From a virus: a stretch of DNA of 55,408 nucleotides. Position numbers and translations under genes: made by a program. Where the stretch lies: IMG/VR virus record IMGVR_UViG_3300036398_002939, positions 1 through 55,408 of that record; one strand, given 5' to 3'. The notes under the pieces were generated by a model. It ran no database searches. It was given only the letters and a program-made list of their open reading frames with translations, and was not told the DNA's origin. Below are positions 22,133 to 31,633 of this stretch, piece by piece; the first letter of the stretch is position 1, and the number at the start of each line of letters is the position of its first letter.

Positions 22133-24784
22133 TTATATGTTTAATTTTACTTTTACAACAAATTCTGTATCTGATGATTTCTTTATTGGTTTACTTAACT
22201 TAGCAACAGCAAGTAAATCATCTTCATCATTATACAAACCAATGGTAGTTACGTATGTGAATGGATTTGAATTGTTTTTTAATTTATCCTTTACTATCAA
22301 TCTATCCTCATCAAAATAAAAACTCGGATTAAATGTATTGTTAAATTCACCATTTCCTATATTTAAAAAACAATACGTTGGGGACATAACCTCTACTGTT
22401 TTTGCAGTAAATGGTTTACCAACAGACATTGCTCCACTGATAGATGTAAACAAAACATCGGCATTAGATGATGTATAAAATGCACCACTTGCAGTTGGTT
22501 CCGTTCTTCTGGTTTTTATAGATGCTGAAGCTAATAGTAGTTCACCGTTTAATACTATCAAACCGTGGTACGGGTAAATTAATCCATACGGCTGTGTTTT
22601 TGCACTACTATGTATTCCATTTTGTAAACTACCACTATAAATTCCATAAACAATGGAAGTATTATTTGTTGGAGAATATATTGGATATTCGTCTGATGTT
22701 CCGATTAGATCAACAGTTTCATCTACAAGTGTTGTTATTTTAGTTGTATCTGCTATTGGATTTCTATTTACATCATAATCTACTCCCGCCAAAGATAACT
22801 CCCACGAACCCGCATTTAATTTATCTCTGAAATTTTTTCTTGGGATGTTTATTACATAAATATCTTCTGACTTAATACTGGTTCGTCTGTTGTCCACTTC
22901 ACCTATTGATGCAAAAGTCATAAATTGACTTGTTGCTACATTTGTCCAACCTGTGATATTTGTTATTTTAGTTGGAGATGTATAGACATTAAGTGCACCT
23001 GAACCTCTACCTTGTTGATCATAATCGTTAGCACCCCAACCATATATTTCACTTGAGATTTTTTTTGCTATGGTGTAATTAAATCCACAATGAACTGATT
23101 CCCAATCTTCATCTGTTCCTATTTGTTCAGCAACTGTGTTTACAAAAAACGAACCACCTAATCCAAGTTCACTATAATTTGAATTGGCTCCCCAGCTGTA
23201 TAGTGTATTTGCACTATCCATTATTGCTATGATGAAACCATCTCCTGCTGAAACATCCTTCCACATAGGGTATGAATTATCACCCATAGGATCCATTAAA
23301 TATGGTTCTTTTTGTATTTCTGAGAAAGCTAAATCGGTACTTATTTTAAAGTTACTATTTGATCCCCAACCATACATCTGTCCATCTGTTTTAATTCCTA
23401 AAATAGTATGTTCGGTGGAAGATCTTTCTAAAACATTTGAAACGGTAATTTTTTTCCAAGTATCTGTTCCTATTCTTTCTGGAGTTGATCTGTTTGAATT
23501 ATCGTTAAATCCTAGTAATCCGGATTGATTGTAACCCCATGCATAAAGTTTTCCACCGTCTCTTAATCCAAAAGATATTTCGTTACCAGCAAATACGTAT
23601 TCCCAATCATTAAAGTTTCCAACCTTCGTTGGTGAATCAAATGTTTGATTTGAACTAAACCCAATACCCAACTCACCATAATAATTGAATCCCCAAGACC
23701 ATAAAGTTCCATCTTCTTTTATTGCAAGTTGGTGATTTGCACCAACAGATATTTGTTTCCAATTACCAGAAGATTCAAATAATTCCACATTTGGATAATT
23801 TCTAAATAAATTACCTTCCGAATTAATAAAATATATTTTCTGAACACCAACGTTGTGCTCTATTTCAGTTGAACGTATTCCCAAACTTTTTATCATGTTT
23901 AATCTATATGATTTAACATTTGGTATAGATACTCTGGTTGGTGAACTTAAAGATGTATTAAACAAATAATTAGTTGATCCCCAAATATAAGGACCAACAT
24001 CGGTATTACCCAATCCTCTAAAAACAAAACTTCCACTTATTAAAGTATTGGTTGTCTCGTAATCAGACAAAAGATTTCTATATTGAACATAGTTTGTATG
24101 TGATTCACGAGATTCAACCGTAAATGTTGGTGATACTTGTACGGAAATATCCTCGAACCTGACATCACCGGTGATTTGTTGTTCAACAAATTGAACTGGA
24201 ATGTCCCAATACTTATCTTGAACTGAAACTGGAGTTCCAGTTATTTTCCATATTTGATAATTTTCTTGATTTTCGTGGTCTCTTACAGTTATTGTTTGAC
24301 CAGATTTTATTTCTGCAAGAGTGTAGTAAATGTCATTTTTATTATTAAATATAAAAGTTTCTGGATCAAAAAAAGTAAATCTACTCAAACGAATACGAGT
24401 GGAATCTTGTATTGTGGTGTACTGATTCCAACCAATAGTACCATTTGTTATATCATTTGCATTTGTACTTCCAGTTGCATAATATCCAAATTTCAATAAT
24501 TCATCAGTATAATCTATTAGACCAAATGATGCTGTACTAGAACCACTGTTTAATATATTACCATATGCAATACTAAATTCAACATCCATGCTAGATGTGT
24601 TTATTTTATTTGAATAAACATTTCTATAATATATTTTCTGATGATGTGGTTGATTTGAACTAGTACATATTCCCAATAAATTTTCTTTATCGGTTGTCCA
24701 TAGTGGAGCAGTAACAACTTCTTTTCTATCATATAAGAAAGATGCTTCTTGGTCTATTTTCTTTTTTATGTAAGTTGAACTCAT
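22133..24784 (-). CDS. RCC1-repeat virion-like protein
   Basis: 883 aa, ATG 24784 with AAGG upstream. The middle (about residues 255-640) carries RCC1-type beta-propeller repeats: LWSWGFNYYGELGIG, LYAWGYNQSGLLGF, MYGWGSNSN, LYSWGANSNYSELGLG and IYGWGANDYDQQGRG, each followed by a GDxW or V-S-A-G step. The C-terminal about 45 residues (TTIGLYNDEDDLLAVAKLSKP, then VVKVKLN) match the end of the neighbouring paralogue and of T4-like structural proteins. A propeller on a tail or fibre could bind a surface ligand. No signal peptide. Confidence 0.75.
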   Translation of the reverse strand: MSSTYIKKKIDQEASFLYDRKEVVTAPLWTTDKENLLGICTSSNQPHHQKIYYRNVYSNKINTSSMDVEFSIAYGNILNSGSSTASFGLIDYTDELLKFGYYATGSTNANDITNGTIGWNQYTTIQDSTRIRLSRFTFFDPETFIFNNKNDIYYTLAEIKSGQTITVRDHENQENYQIWKITGTPVSVQDKYWDIPVQFVEQQITGDVRFEDISVQVSPTFTVESRESHTNYVQYRNLLSDYETTNTLISGSFVFRGLGNTDVGPYIWGSTNYLFNTSLSSPTRVSIPNVKSYRLNMIKSLGIRSTEIEHNVGVQKIYFINSEGNLFRNYPNVELFESSGNWKQISVGANHQLAIKEDGTLWSWGFNYYGELGIGFSSNQTFDSPTKVGNFNDWEYVFAGNEISFGLRDGGKLYAWGYNQSGLLGFNDNSNRSTPERIGTDTWKKITVSNVLERSSTEHTILGIKTDGQMYGWGSNSNFKISTDLAFSEIQKEPYLMDPMGDNSYPMWKDVSAGDGFIIAIMDSANTLYSWGANSNYSELGLGGSFFVNTVAEQIGTDEDWESVHCGFNYTIAKKISSEIYGWGANDYDQQGRGSGALNVYTSPTKITNITGWTNVATSQFMTFASIGEVDNRRTSIKSEDIYVINIPRKNFRDKLNAGSWELSLAGVDYDVNRNPIADTTKITTLVDETVDLIGTSDEYPIYSPTNNTSIVYGIYSGSLQNGIHSSAKTQPYGLIYPYHGLIVLNGELLLASASIKTRRTEPTASGAFYTSSNADVLFTSISGAMSVGKPFTAKTVEVMSPTYCFLNIGNGEFNNTFNPSFYFDEDRLIVKDKLKNNSNPFTYVTTIGLYNDEDDLLAVAKLSKPIKKSSDTEFVVKVKLNI

Positions 24785-24797
24785 GTTAATATAACCT

Positions 24798-27107
24798 TCA
24801 ATTTTTTATTCTTACTTTTACAACCAACTCTGTGTCTGGTGTTTTTCTTATTGGTTTACTCAATTTAGCAACTGCAATTAAATCTCTATTATCATCGTAT
24901 AAACCTATGGTTGTTATGTAAGAAATCCCATTACTATTTTTTGTAATATCTTTTCTTACAAAACTTGATTGTCCGGTAGTATATGATGGATTATTTGTGT
25001 AATTAAATTCGTCTGATAGTATTCTTACAAATGCGTATATGTATTCTGACCTTTCAAATGAAGTTGCTTTGAAAGGATATAATTCAGAATCAGTTTGAAT
25101 TGCACCATTTATAGCAGTGTATATCTTATCAATAGGTCTTTTAGATTCCTCATCGATAATTATTGGTGCAAATGAATGTAAAGATTTACCATTTAAAACT
25201 ATAATGCCATTGTTTGGATAGAATAATCCGTATGGTATGGAATATGATCCAGTGTATAAACCATTTGATATACTACCACTATAAATATTGTAAACATCTT
25301 TTCTATCTATTCTTTTGTCATATAGTATTGAATCATCTATCAAAGTTATTGGTTCAATTTCTTCTATAACGTTTGTATCTTTATCAACTGATTTCAATGA
25401 TAGCTCCCACATTCCAGGTTCGATACCATCTCTTAAATTTGAAGAATCTACGTTTATACAATATATGTTGTTTGAATCCGTATAATCTATTTCAATTAAA
25501 TCATATTCTGCCAAAAAAGAAAGTTGATAGTGTTGAACCATATTTGATATTTCATCGTAAAAATCTGAAACACTGACATATCTTCCTATCTGATTTGTAT
25601 ATTTTTCTTCGTATGGTTTGTAATTTAATAAAAATATTTGTGGAGCAAGTAAAGAATCGTTTCCCCATTTGTAAATAACGTTATTAGTTTTTATTCCCAT
25701 AGAGTTTTTTATGGAAGTATTTACAAATGACCAGTTGTCACCATCTAAACTATTTTTAGTAGGAGTAGTTATTGTTGCAGATGATAATTCTCCTAATGGA
25801 TTATTGATATTATACCCCCAACCATATAACTCTCCACTTGTTTTTACACCAAGACAGTGTGCAGATCCTACCGAAATCATTTTCCATTCATCACCATCTA
25901 TTAAAGTTGGTGTGTATCTATCGGTTGTATCATCCAATCCAAGCTGATACTGATCGTTTGAACCGAATCCCCAAATACTACCATCATTCAATATACCAAC
26001 TGCAAATCCATCACTTCCTGTTTGACAACTGGCATATATTTTTTCCCAATTTTCTCCCAATGCCTGTGCCGGAACTATGTTACTTGTTCCTGGAAGATTG
26101 TTACCCAACTGACCACGTGAATTATCACCCCAAGTCCAAAGTGTACCGTCTGGTTTTATTGCACATGAAAATCTATTTCCAGCTGATACAAAATTCCATT
26201 CATCTGAATCTATTAAGATTGGTTCATTTGAATCTGTCAATGTCCCATCACCCAACTGTCCGTAATTATTTCTGCCCCATGACCACAACGTACCATCTTT
26301 TTTTATTGCAAGTGTATGTTCAGGACCACAAGATAGCATTTTCCATGATTTTGAATAAGAAATTTCGGTTGGATAGTATAAAGATGAAATAGAACCTTGT
26401 GCTATTTTTCCGTAGCTATTATCACCCCAAGTTACTATTGTTCCATCTTTTTTTAATGCAGCAAAATAATTGTATCCAGAACCCATCATTTCATAGTCAT
26501 CCAATTTCATTGAATAATACAAATCTGTTTCTGTGCTATTACCGAAAGAACCACTAACATTTGTCCCAACAACATATATTCTTGAGCCAGTTGAAATAGA
26601 TTTTTCCCAAGATGGATAGTTAAATAAAAATTTTAATCTTTTTGGTTCATTTAATAAATTGTTATACTGTGAATAAATCACCTTTGATTCTAACATCTGT
26701 GTGTTTGAATTGGATATTGATTTTGTAGTATAATAAATTCCACTATAATCACCACAAGCGATACTAAATTGAATAGAAGAAGTAGATTCTGAATCAACGA
26801 ATACATTTTTAAAGAAAGAATCATTTGTTTGATTTGACTGTGTGAATACTGATTTCAGACTAGAAGAATTATTCAACCATAATCCATAAGTTAAATTCTC
26901 ATGTTTATCATAAATATAAGAGTTTATAGTTGAATCAGAACTCAACATTTTTTTGTATACAAGCGATTCCGCCGATAGCTGTAATGATATGTAATCCATT
27001 CTATTCAATCCGGTAGAATTTGGATCTGCAGAATCTTTGATTATATCAAGTAATGTTTTTGATTTTGGATCTTTTATGTTTGGATCTATTATATCAACTC
27101 GTTTCAT
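24798..27107 (-). CDS. Second RCC1-repeat virion-like protein
   Basis: 769 aa, ATG 27107. Repeats IVTWGDNSYGKIAQG, LWSWGRNNYGQLGDG, LWTWGDNSRGQLGN, IWGFGSNDQYQLGL and LYGWGYNINNPLG (about residues 220-440) define an RCC1 propeller. The C-terminal domain matches that of 24784 (TTIGLYDDNRDLIAVAKLSKP, VVKVRIKN), so the two are tandem paralogues. Only 13 bases separate them. Probably a virion surface protein, with ligand unknown. Confidence 0.75.
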   Translation of the reverse strand: MKRVDIIDPNIKDPKSKTLLDIIKDSADPNSTGLNRMDYISLQLSAESLVYKKMLSSDSTINSYIYDKHENLTYGLWLNNSSSLKSVFTQSNQTNDSFFKNVFVDSESTSSIQFSIACGDYSGIYYTTKSISNSNTQMLESKVIYSQYNNLLNEPKRLKFLFNYPSWEKSISTGSRIYVVGTNVSGSFGNSTETDLYYSMKLDDYEMMGSGYNYFAALKKDGTIVTWGDNSYGKIAQGSISSLYYPTEISYSKSWKMLSCGPEHTLAIKKDGTLWSWGRNNYGQLGDGTLTDSNEPILIDSDEWNFVSAGNRFSCAIKPDGTLWTWGDNSRGQLGNNLPGTSNIVPAQALGENWEKIYASCQTGSDGFAVGILNDGSIWGFGSNDQYQLGLDDTTDRYTPTLIDGDEWKMISVGSAHCLGVKTSGELYGWGYNINNPLGELSSATITTPTKNSLDGDNWSFVNTSIKNSMGIKTNNVIYKWGNDSLLAPQIFLLNYKPYEEKYTNQIGRYVSVSDFYDEISNMVQHYQLSFLAEYDLIEIDYTDSNNIYCINVDSSNLRDGIEPGMWELSLKSVDKDTNVIEEIEPITLIDDSILYDKRIDRKDVYNIYSGSISNGLYTGSYSIPYGLFYPNNGIIVLNGKSLHSFAPIIIDEESKRPIDKIYTAINGAIQTDSELYPFKATSFERSEYIYAFVRILSDEFNYTNNPSYTTGQSSFVRKDITKNSNGISYITTIGLYDDNRDLIAVAKLSKPIRKTPDTELVVKVRIKN

Positions 27108-27114
27108 ATTTCAC

Positions 27115-27396
27115 TTAGAATATATTTGATTTTAATTCATTTACAACAGAATTTAAATAATCAACTCCTCGTAAACTCAAACTACAATTATTTATTTTTA
27201 TATTATTTTTCATCATTTCTATTATTTTGTAATCATAAGATTTTTTATCTTTTATTTTGTACAACTTCAATATAACCCAGTCTAGTTTCTCAACAACTTC
27301 TTCTTTGTGTTCTTCTGATTTATACGGTTCGTCACTAATATACTGCATTATATTAGTTTCATCAATCTCTATACTAGACCAAAACGATTCTAACAT
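27115..27396 (-). CDS. Small helical protein, 93 aa
   Basis: ATG 27396 follows the stop of the previous gene directly (TAAT-ATG), so translation is probably coupled. Acidic N-half (EIDETNIMQYISDEPYKSEE), long helices (EEVVEKLDWVILKLYKIKDK) and NCSLSLRGVDYLNSVVNEL at the end. Possibly a small structural or assembly protein among virion genes. Confidence 0.6.
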   Translation of the reverse strand: MLESFWSSIEIDETNIMQYISDEPYKSEEHKEEVVEKLDWVILKLYKIKDKKSYDYKIIEMMKNNIKINNCSLSLRGVDYLNSVVNELKSNIF

Positions 27397-27397
27397 A

Positions 27398-29029
27398 TTA
27401 AACAGCTTTCAATTCTGAAACTTCTATATTAATTGCCTCACCTGCATATCTAAAATCGAGGGAAACTTTGTATTTGCTAACAGGTTTAGTTGATTTACTT
27501 TCATCTAGTTTTACAGTTGTAACAAATTCAACAAAAAATCCTTTACGATTGGGAGTATCACCTATAATTACTTTTTGTTTTTCATCCAAATTTAAAAATC
27601 CAGAACCATAAAATGTTTCCAAATGTGCAGTACCACCTTTTGAATTTCCAATCATCTTAAAAAACGTTGGCGATATTCCAGCCATCCCTATTGCATATGC
27701 AGTCATTGCAACGAATGCATTTTTTTCTTTGATTATAGTTTGATACACTTCTGGTATATTTAGTTTTTTACTATTAATACCGTCCAATACCCAAGCAGCA
27801 ACCATATAACATGATGTTTTTTTAAGAACAGTTTCGATATTCATAGATTTTAAATCTGGCGTTTGTGCTGGTATATCCATACCATTTTTTGTTAATACAC
27901 TTAAAAAATCTTTTCTCGATTTCCTATATTCTGTTTCTGATTTTTTTCTAACAGAGTCAAATAATTTTTTTATATTATTCTCAACACTACTCGGTATGAC
28001 AAATGAATTTAGATTTTTACTTGTAAATAACTCTCTAGTAGTATCTTTATCGTATCTACCTTTTGAATTTTTTATACTATTTAAATCTTTTGTACCAAAT
28101 GTTGTTTTTAATATTTTAAGTAAATCATTCTTAACTACATCGGCTTCTTTCAATTTTGATGAAAGTATTTCTGCGGAAGCGTGAGCAGTTGCAATATAAC
28201 CTATTGCCTTCTTTGCATCTTTTTCTACACTATTTAATGCTTGATTAAAATTATATGCAATGCTTAAAACATACTTTGAATTCCCAGTTAAAGCCGGTGC
28301 AGTTGGATAATTTTCTTCTCTCTTTAATGTTTTAAAAAAAGAAGTTGCCTTTCCGGCCTGTGCCTTTTCTTCTTTGAGAGAAATACCAATTAGCCCATCC
28401 GATGTGCTTTTTATATCAGATTGAAAGTAAGCATTAAAAGAATCGTCTCCAACATTTAATGTTTCAGCTGATAACATTTTTGATGCAACCGAATCATCAT
28501 TGTATATGTATATGTCTGCTGGACACCATTTATCTGGTGTTAATGAAATATCGTATCCGGTTTTTATCAATTCAACTGCTTTATTTCTCAATTTTGAATA
28601 TGTTTTATCTCCTCTGTCTGCCTGTACTGAACCATTAAATATTTCCTGTAATTTTTTTGAGACGGATAATGCATTGTAGTAGAATCCCTTTTCACTGCTT
28701 TTAACTATGTCATCTGATAAATGTTTAATCGCGGTTAATACAAGACCATAAGATTTTCCACCATAATATTCATCATCACTTGGTTCCGGCAGTGATATTT
28801 TTTTCTGATTTGTTTCTGGATTATTCAGTTTATCTTCAATCTGTTTCAGTTTTGCAGATGGTAGTGATGCGAAATAAACAACCAAACCCTCTTTAAATTC
28901 TGGAGTGTTTGTTTCTCTCAAAGTAGTTACTTCATCTATGATAGAATCTTTTGAAGATTCCTTCAAAATGTTTCGTATGGATTGAAGTATTATATTTTCA
29001 TTCTGTAAAAGATTTTTATAGTTACCCAT
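27398..29029 (-). CDS. Virion-associated protein with possible PD-(D/E)xK-like core
   Basis: 543 aa, ATG 29029 overlapping the previous stop. Residues 17-26 (SIRNILKESS) contain an LKE like the packaged-protein peptides. The centre has TPDKWCPADIYIYNDD (about 164-179) and, about 35 residues later, LIGISLKEEKAQAG, resembling the ADI...GISLK pattern seen in phage proteins with a restriction-endonuclease-like fold. The rest is helical, and the C-terminus is beta-rich (KYKVSLDFRYAGEAINIEV). Position among tail genes suggests a virion component. Nuclease activity is a guess. Confidence 0.5.
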   Translation of the reverse strand: MGNYKNLLQNENIILQSIRNILKESSKDSIIDEVTTLRETNTPEFKEGLVVYFASLPSAKLKQIEDKLNNPETNQKKISLPEPSDDEYYGGKSYGLVLTAIKHLSDDIVKSSEKGFYYNALSVSKKLQEIFNGSVQADRGDKTYSKLRNKAVELIKTGYDISLTPDKWCPADIYIYNDDSVASKMLSAETLNVGDDSFNAYFQSDIKSTSDGLIGISLKEEKAQAGKATSFFKTLKREENYPTAPALTGNSKYVLSIAYNFNQALNSVEKDAKKAIGYIATAHASAEILSSKLKEADVVKNDLLKILKTTFGTKDLNSIKNSKGRYDKDTTRELFTSKNLNSFVIPSSVENNIKKLFDSVRKKSETEYRKSRKDFLSVLTKNGMDIPAQTPDLKSMNIETVLKKTSCYMVAAWVLDGINSKKLNIPEVYQTIIKEKNAFVAMTAYAIGMAGISPTFFKMIGNSKGGTAHLETFYGSGFLNLDEKQKVIIGDTPNRKGFFVEFVTTVKLDESKSTKPVSKYKVSLDFRYAGEAINIEVSELKAV

Positions 29030-29636
29030 TTAAAATAACTCCGAGTATTTTTCCAAACTTGATGGTATATTTTATTCTGTCCTGTAAACCGTTTGTTCCA
29101 CCGTTTATTTTTTTGGTCAATTCGGTGATAACACTTTCATTTAATCCTTTATCTGATACGGAATTTAACTTATTTTTATGAAAAAACCAAGCAGCAGATA
29201 ATAAAGGATATTTTTTAGAAACCAAATCTGGATTGGATATTATATCATCTTTAACAAAAGTATCAAATGCAGAATAATTATTTTTTCCTGTTAATTGAAT
29301 ATATCCTCTGCCCCTAAATTTCCAACCATCATGTGTTCCTTCTGCACCATTTCCCATTCTATTAGCATAAACTCTTGATGCAATTCTCTCTGGATTTCTT
29401 GCATATGCCTCAGCAAGACCAGGTTGTTTAAAATACTTTGGGAAAACTGTAATCAAACCCTTTGAAGAATAGTTTAGATTTTCTGTATTAAATTTAAAGT
29501 TACCACTTTCGTGTGCACATTGTCCCAAGAAATGTGATAATCTTATTGAAGTATTTATTGTAAAAGTATCAATTACAGACTGTATTTCATTATAGACTGA
29601 ATCCGGTATCTGTCCTTTTAATTTTCCAACATCCAT
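29022..29636 (-). CDS. GH19-type lysozyme (chitinase-like muramidase)
   Basis: 204 aa from ATG 29636; a longer frame from a TTG at 29660 is less likely. Catalytic Glu43 is in LGQCAHESGNF; other family motifs are YANRMGNG (90-97), WKFRGRGYIQLTGKNNY (105-121), and INGGTNGLQDR (177-187). Cuts peptidoglycan glycan strands. Lying among tail genes and separate from the holin/CHAP cassette, it may be the virion lysozyme used during entry. It overlaps 29029 by eight bases. Confidence 0.85.
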   Translation of the reverse strand: MDVGKLKGQIPDSVYNEIQSVIDTFTINTSIRLSHFLGQCAHESGNFKFNTENLNYSSKGLITVFPKYFKQPGLAEAYARNPERIASRVYANRMGNGAEGTHDGWKFRGRGYIQLTGKNNYSAFDTFVKDDIISNPDLVSKKYPLLSAAWFFHKNKLNSVSDKGLNESVITELTKKINGGTNGLQDRIKYTIKFGKILGVILNG

Positions 29637-29637
29637 A

Positions 29638-30000
29638 TCAATCACCGGTCCAATGTTCAACTCTAACTGGAACTACTATCGTATCTTCGTTTTGTTCCGG
29701 TCTACCTGAACTGTAAGATGTGTTGTAGTTCTCTAACTTATCACATATATCTCTTGCAATTATAGATGCATCTTTAATAAGTTTATCTCTATTAAATTCA
29801 TCTGTCATACCAACAGACTTCAATCCAAATATGATTTGCATACGTGTTGTTCCTCTGTTAGAAGAAAATCCACCCTTATCGTGTTCTATTTTTAAAATAG
29901 TTAGTACCGGATGATTTATTTTGTAGTGTTCATCCGCCTTTGAAGGACCGGTTGGCATATCTGTATTATCTTCTTTTAATATATCTTTTAATTTAATCAT
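29638..30000 (-). CDS. Small structural-type protein with LxE N-terminus
   Basis: 120 aa, ATG 30000 behind AGAGAAGA. The N-terminus MIKLKDILKE is nearly identical to those of the 18.4-22.1 kb operon, though this gene is on the opposite strand among virion genes. The body has TILKIEHDKGGFSSNRGTTR, MQIIFGLKSVG and IVVPVRVEHWTGD. The stop lies just before the lysozyme start. Likely a head or injected protein processed after LKE. Confidence 0.6.
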   Translation of the reverse strand: MIKLKDILKEDNTDMPTGPSKADEHYKINHPVLTILKIEHDKGGFSSNRGTTRMQIIFGLKSVGMTDEFNRDKLIKDASIIARDICDKLENYNTSYSSGRPEQNEDTIVVPVRVEHWTGD

Positions 30001-30020
30001 AATCTTCTCTTTATTTTTAT

Positions 30021-30314
30021 TTAATCAAATTGTGGATATAAACCTTCTGTTGCAATATAGTATGGGATATATGGTTTTCCGTTATACATATCACCGGTAT
30101 TCAAGTGTATTGGATTACCATGTTCATCCTTTGGTCTTAAATCTGGAACAGCAAAGTGGTCACGACCATCGCCACCAAATTGAAATCCGATTAATGAAAA
30201 CAATGCCTCATGGTTTTTAACCGGTAAAACTTGTCCATTACAATGAGCCCAACCAATCAAATCTCTATTAACATAATATGCAAATTGCATTACTGTTCCG
30301 ATGTAAATATCCAT
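30021..30314 (-). CDS. Phage tail-collar domain protein
   Basis: 97 aa. ATG 30314 is chosen (GGAG upstream and correct domain start); a longer frame reaching 30425 is spurious. Motifs of the Tail Collar family: MDIYIGTVMQFAYYV, DLIGWAHCNGQVLPV, LFSLIGFQFGGDGRDHFAVP and DLRP. The protein ends soon after, so this is a minimal collar domain, normally part of tail fibres. Preceded by an ATATTTAT element (30359-30352). Confidence 0.85.
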   Translation of the reverse strand: MDIYIGTVMQFAYYVNRDLIGWAHCNGQVLPVKNHEALFSLIGFQFGGDGRDHFAVPDLRPKDEHGNPIHLNTGDMYNGKPYIPYYIATEGLYPQFD

Positions 30315-30440
30315 ACTATAACTCCATATATTAAATGTGAAACTAACACATATAAATATCAATGAAATACAAAATAAACAGAAATCGCCAGACATAATCT
30401 GGCGACTTCGTAACTCCATTAACACATGGTTATTGAGATA

Positions 30441-31613
30441 TTATTCTACAACTACCCAATCAGTTCCGTTGAACCAAAGTGTTCTGGATTGATTTGGCCA
30501 AAGTGTATAATCAAGGTTAGTATCAGTTCCCCAAACACTATCCTTAATAGTAAGATTGTTTGCAGTTGAACCATTGAAGATTGTTACAAGTTGTCCAGTG
30601 GTTGGTGAAGTGACAGTTGCAATATTGTAATCAACAGCAACACGACTTACGACCCAACGAGAATCACTTGGCAGTGATAGTGGAGCAGTAGTATAAACTA
30701 CAACACTATTTGTTCTATGTTGTGGATTCACTTCCCATGTGATTCCAAGTAAACCACGAGTGGCATAAGAACCGATTGGAGCAGTTAGACTACCTTCGAG
30801 TGATGAAAGTCTAACAGATTCAGGTTGAAAGTTACGATGTTCTATTGAATTATCAACTAACGTTTTTGCCGTATCTGCAAGGACTGAGCGAGCAGAGTTT
30901 GTTGCAAAGGCAGATGTGGATGCAAAATTTGCATGGTCTGCATCATAAGCGAATACTGATGTGTCTGCATCAAAAGAGTGACGTGCATCTAAAGCAAATC
31001 TTGATGTATCGGATTTAGCAGAATGTGCAGCCGTTGAGGCATAGGTTGCCAAGTCTGAAAGAGTTGCCTTACCAGCGGCTCTACTTGTATCTGAATATTT
31101 ACTTGTATTTGAATGATTACTGACTGCAGTTGAATCTGCAAATGTTGCAGTCACAGAAGAACCCGCATTTCTAGCAAAAGTAGAAGTATCAGCCTTCTCA
31201 GCGGTTTTTGCAGAAACTGCATTTGTTGCATTAGTTGCCAAATCCGCATTAGTTGAGAATTTCGATTTTAAAGCATAAGGGACTCTATACATAGGCAATC
31301 TACCAATTTTCTGTCCATTGACATACGCATAAACGAAAATATTAGATTGATTATCAACTAAAATATTATCCGGAATATCTTTTAATGTATAATTAACAAT
31401 TCCGTTTGAAACTTCAATATCAACGTTTTCTACATACCAAAGTGCAGATGCATTAAGATGTGAGTTTTCATCAAATGTATCGTCTGCCAAATAAACAGAA
31501 AACTTCGACTGATTAGGCGTTCCAGCTGGAACATGAGCTTGATATTGCAAGCTAGTTTGTGCAGAAAGATTTACTGCAAAGATAAACGAAAGTGCGAGAA
31601 TAAAATAACGCAT
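30441..31613 (-). CDS. Exported repeat protein, fibre-like
   Basis: 390 aa from ATG 31613 (GAGGA about eight bases upstream). Residues 1-19 are a signal peptide (YFILALSFIFAVNLSAQ). MYRVPYALKSKFS (near 107) begins a region of about 150 residues of Ala/Ser/Thr/Asp-rich repeats of the form ADTSxFAxxA (about 115-260), likely a trimeric coiled or beta-helical stalk. The C-terminus is beta-rich (LTAPIGSYATRGLLGITWEV, SLPSDSRWVVSRVAV, TLWFNGTDWVVVE). Similar repeat proteins are common in Bacteroidota genomes. A Sec signal on a fibre-like protein is odd for a phage; surface display on the infected cell is possible. Confidence 0.65.
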   Translation of the reverse strand: MRYFILALSFIFAVNLSAQTSLQYQAHVPAGTPNQSKFSVYLADDTFDENSHLNASALWYVENVDIEVSNGIVNYTLKDIPDNILVDNQSNIFVYAYVNGQKIGRLPMYRVPYALKSKFSTNADLATNATNAVSAKTAEKADTSTFARNAGSSVTATFADSTAVSNHSNTSKYSDTSRAAGKATLSDLATYASTAAHSAKSDTSRFALDARHSFDADTSVFAYDADHANFASTSAFATNSARSVLADTAKTLVDNSIEHRNFQPESVRLSSLEGSLTAPIGSYATRGLLGITWEVNPQHRTNSVVVYTTAPLSLPSDSRWVVSRVAVDYNIATVTSPTTGQLVTIFNGSTANNLTIKDSVWGTDTNLDYTLWPNQSRTLWFNGTDWVVVE

Positions 31614-31633
31614 AACTAAATTCCTCATAAATA

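Noticed and set aside
25838-26392. 184-codon plus-strand frame opposite the RCC1-repeat gene
   Set aside because: It is a shadow of the repeat-rich coding strand, with His/Tyr/Leu-rich composition and no start signal.
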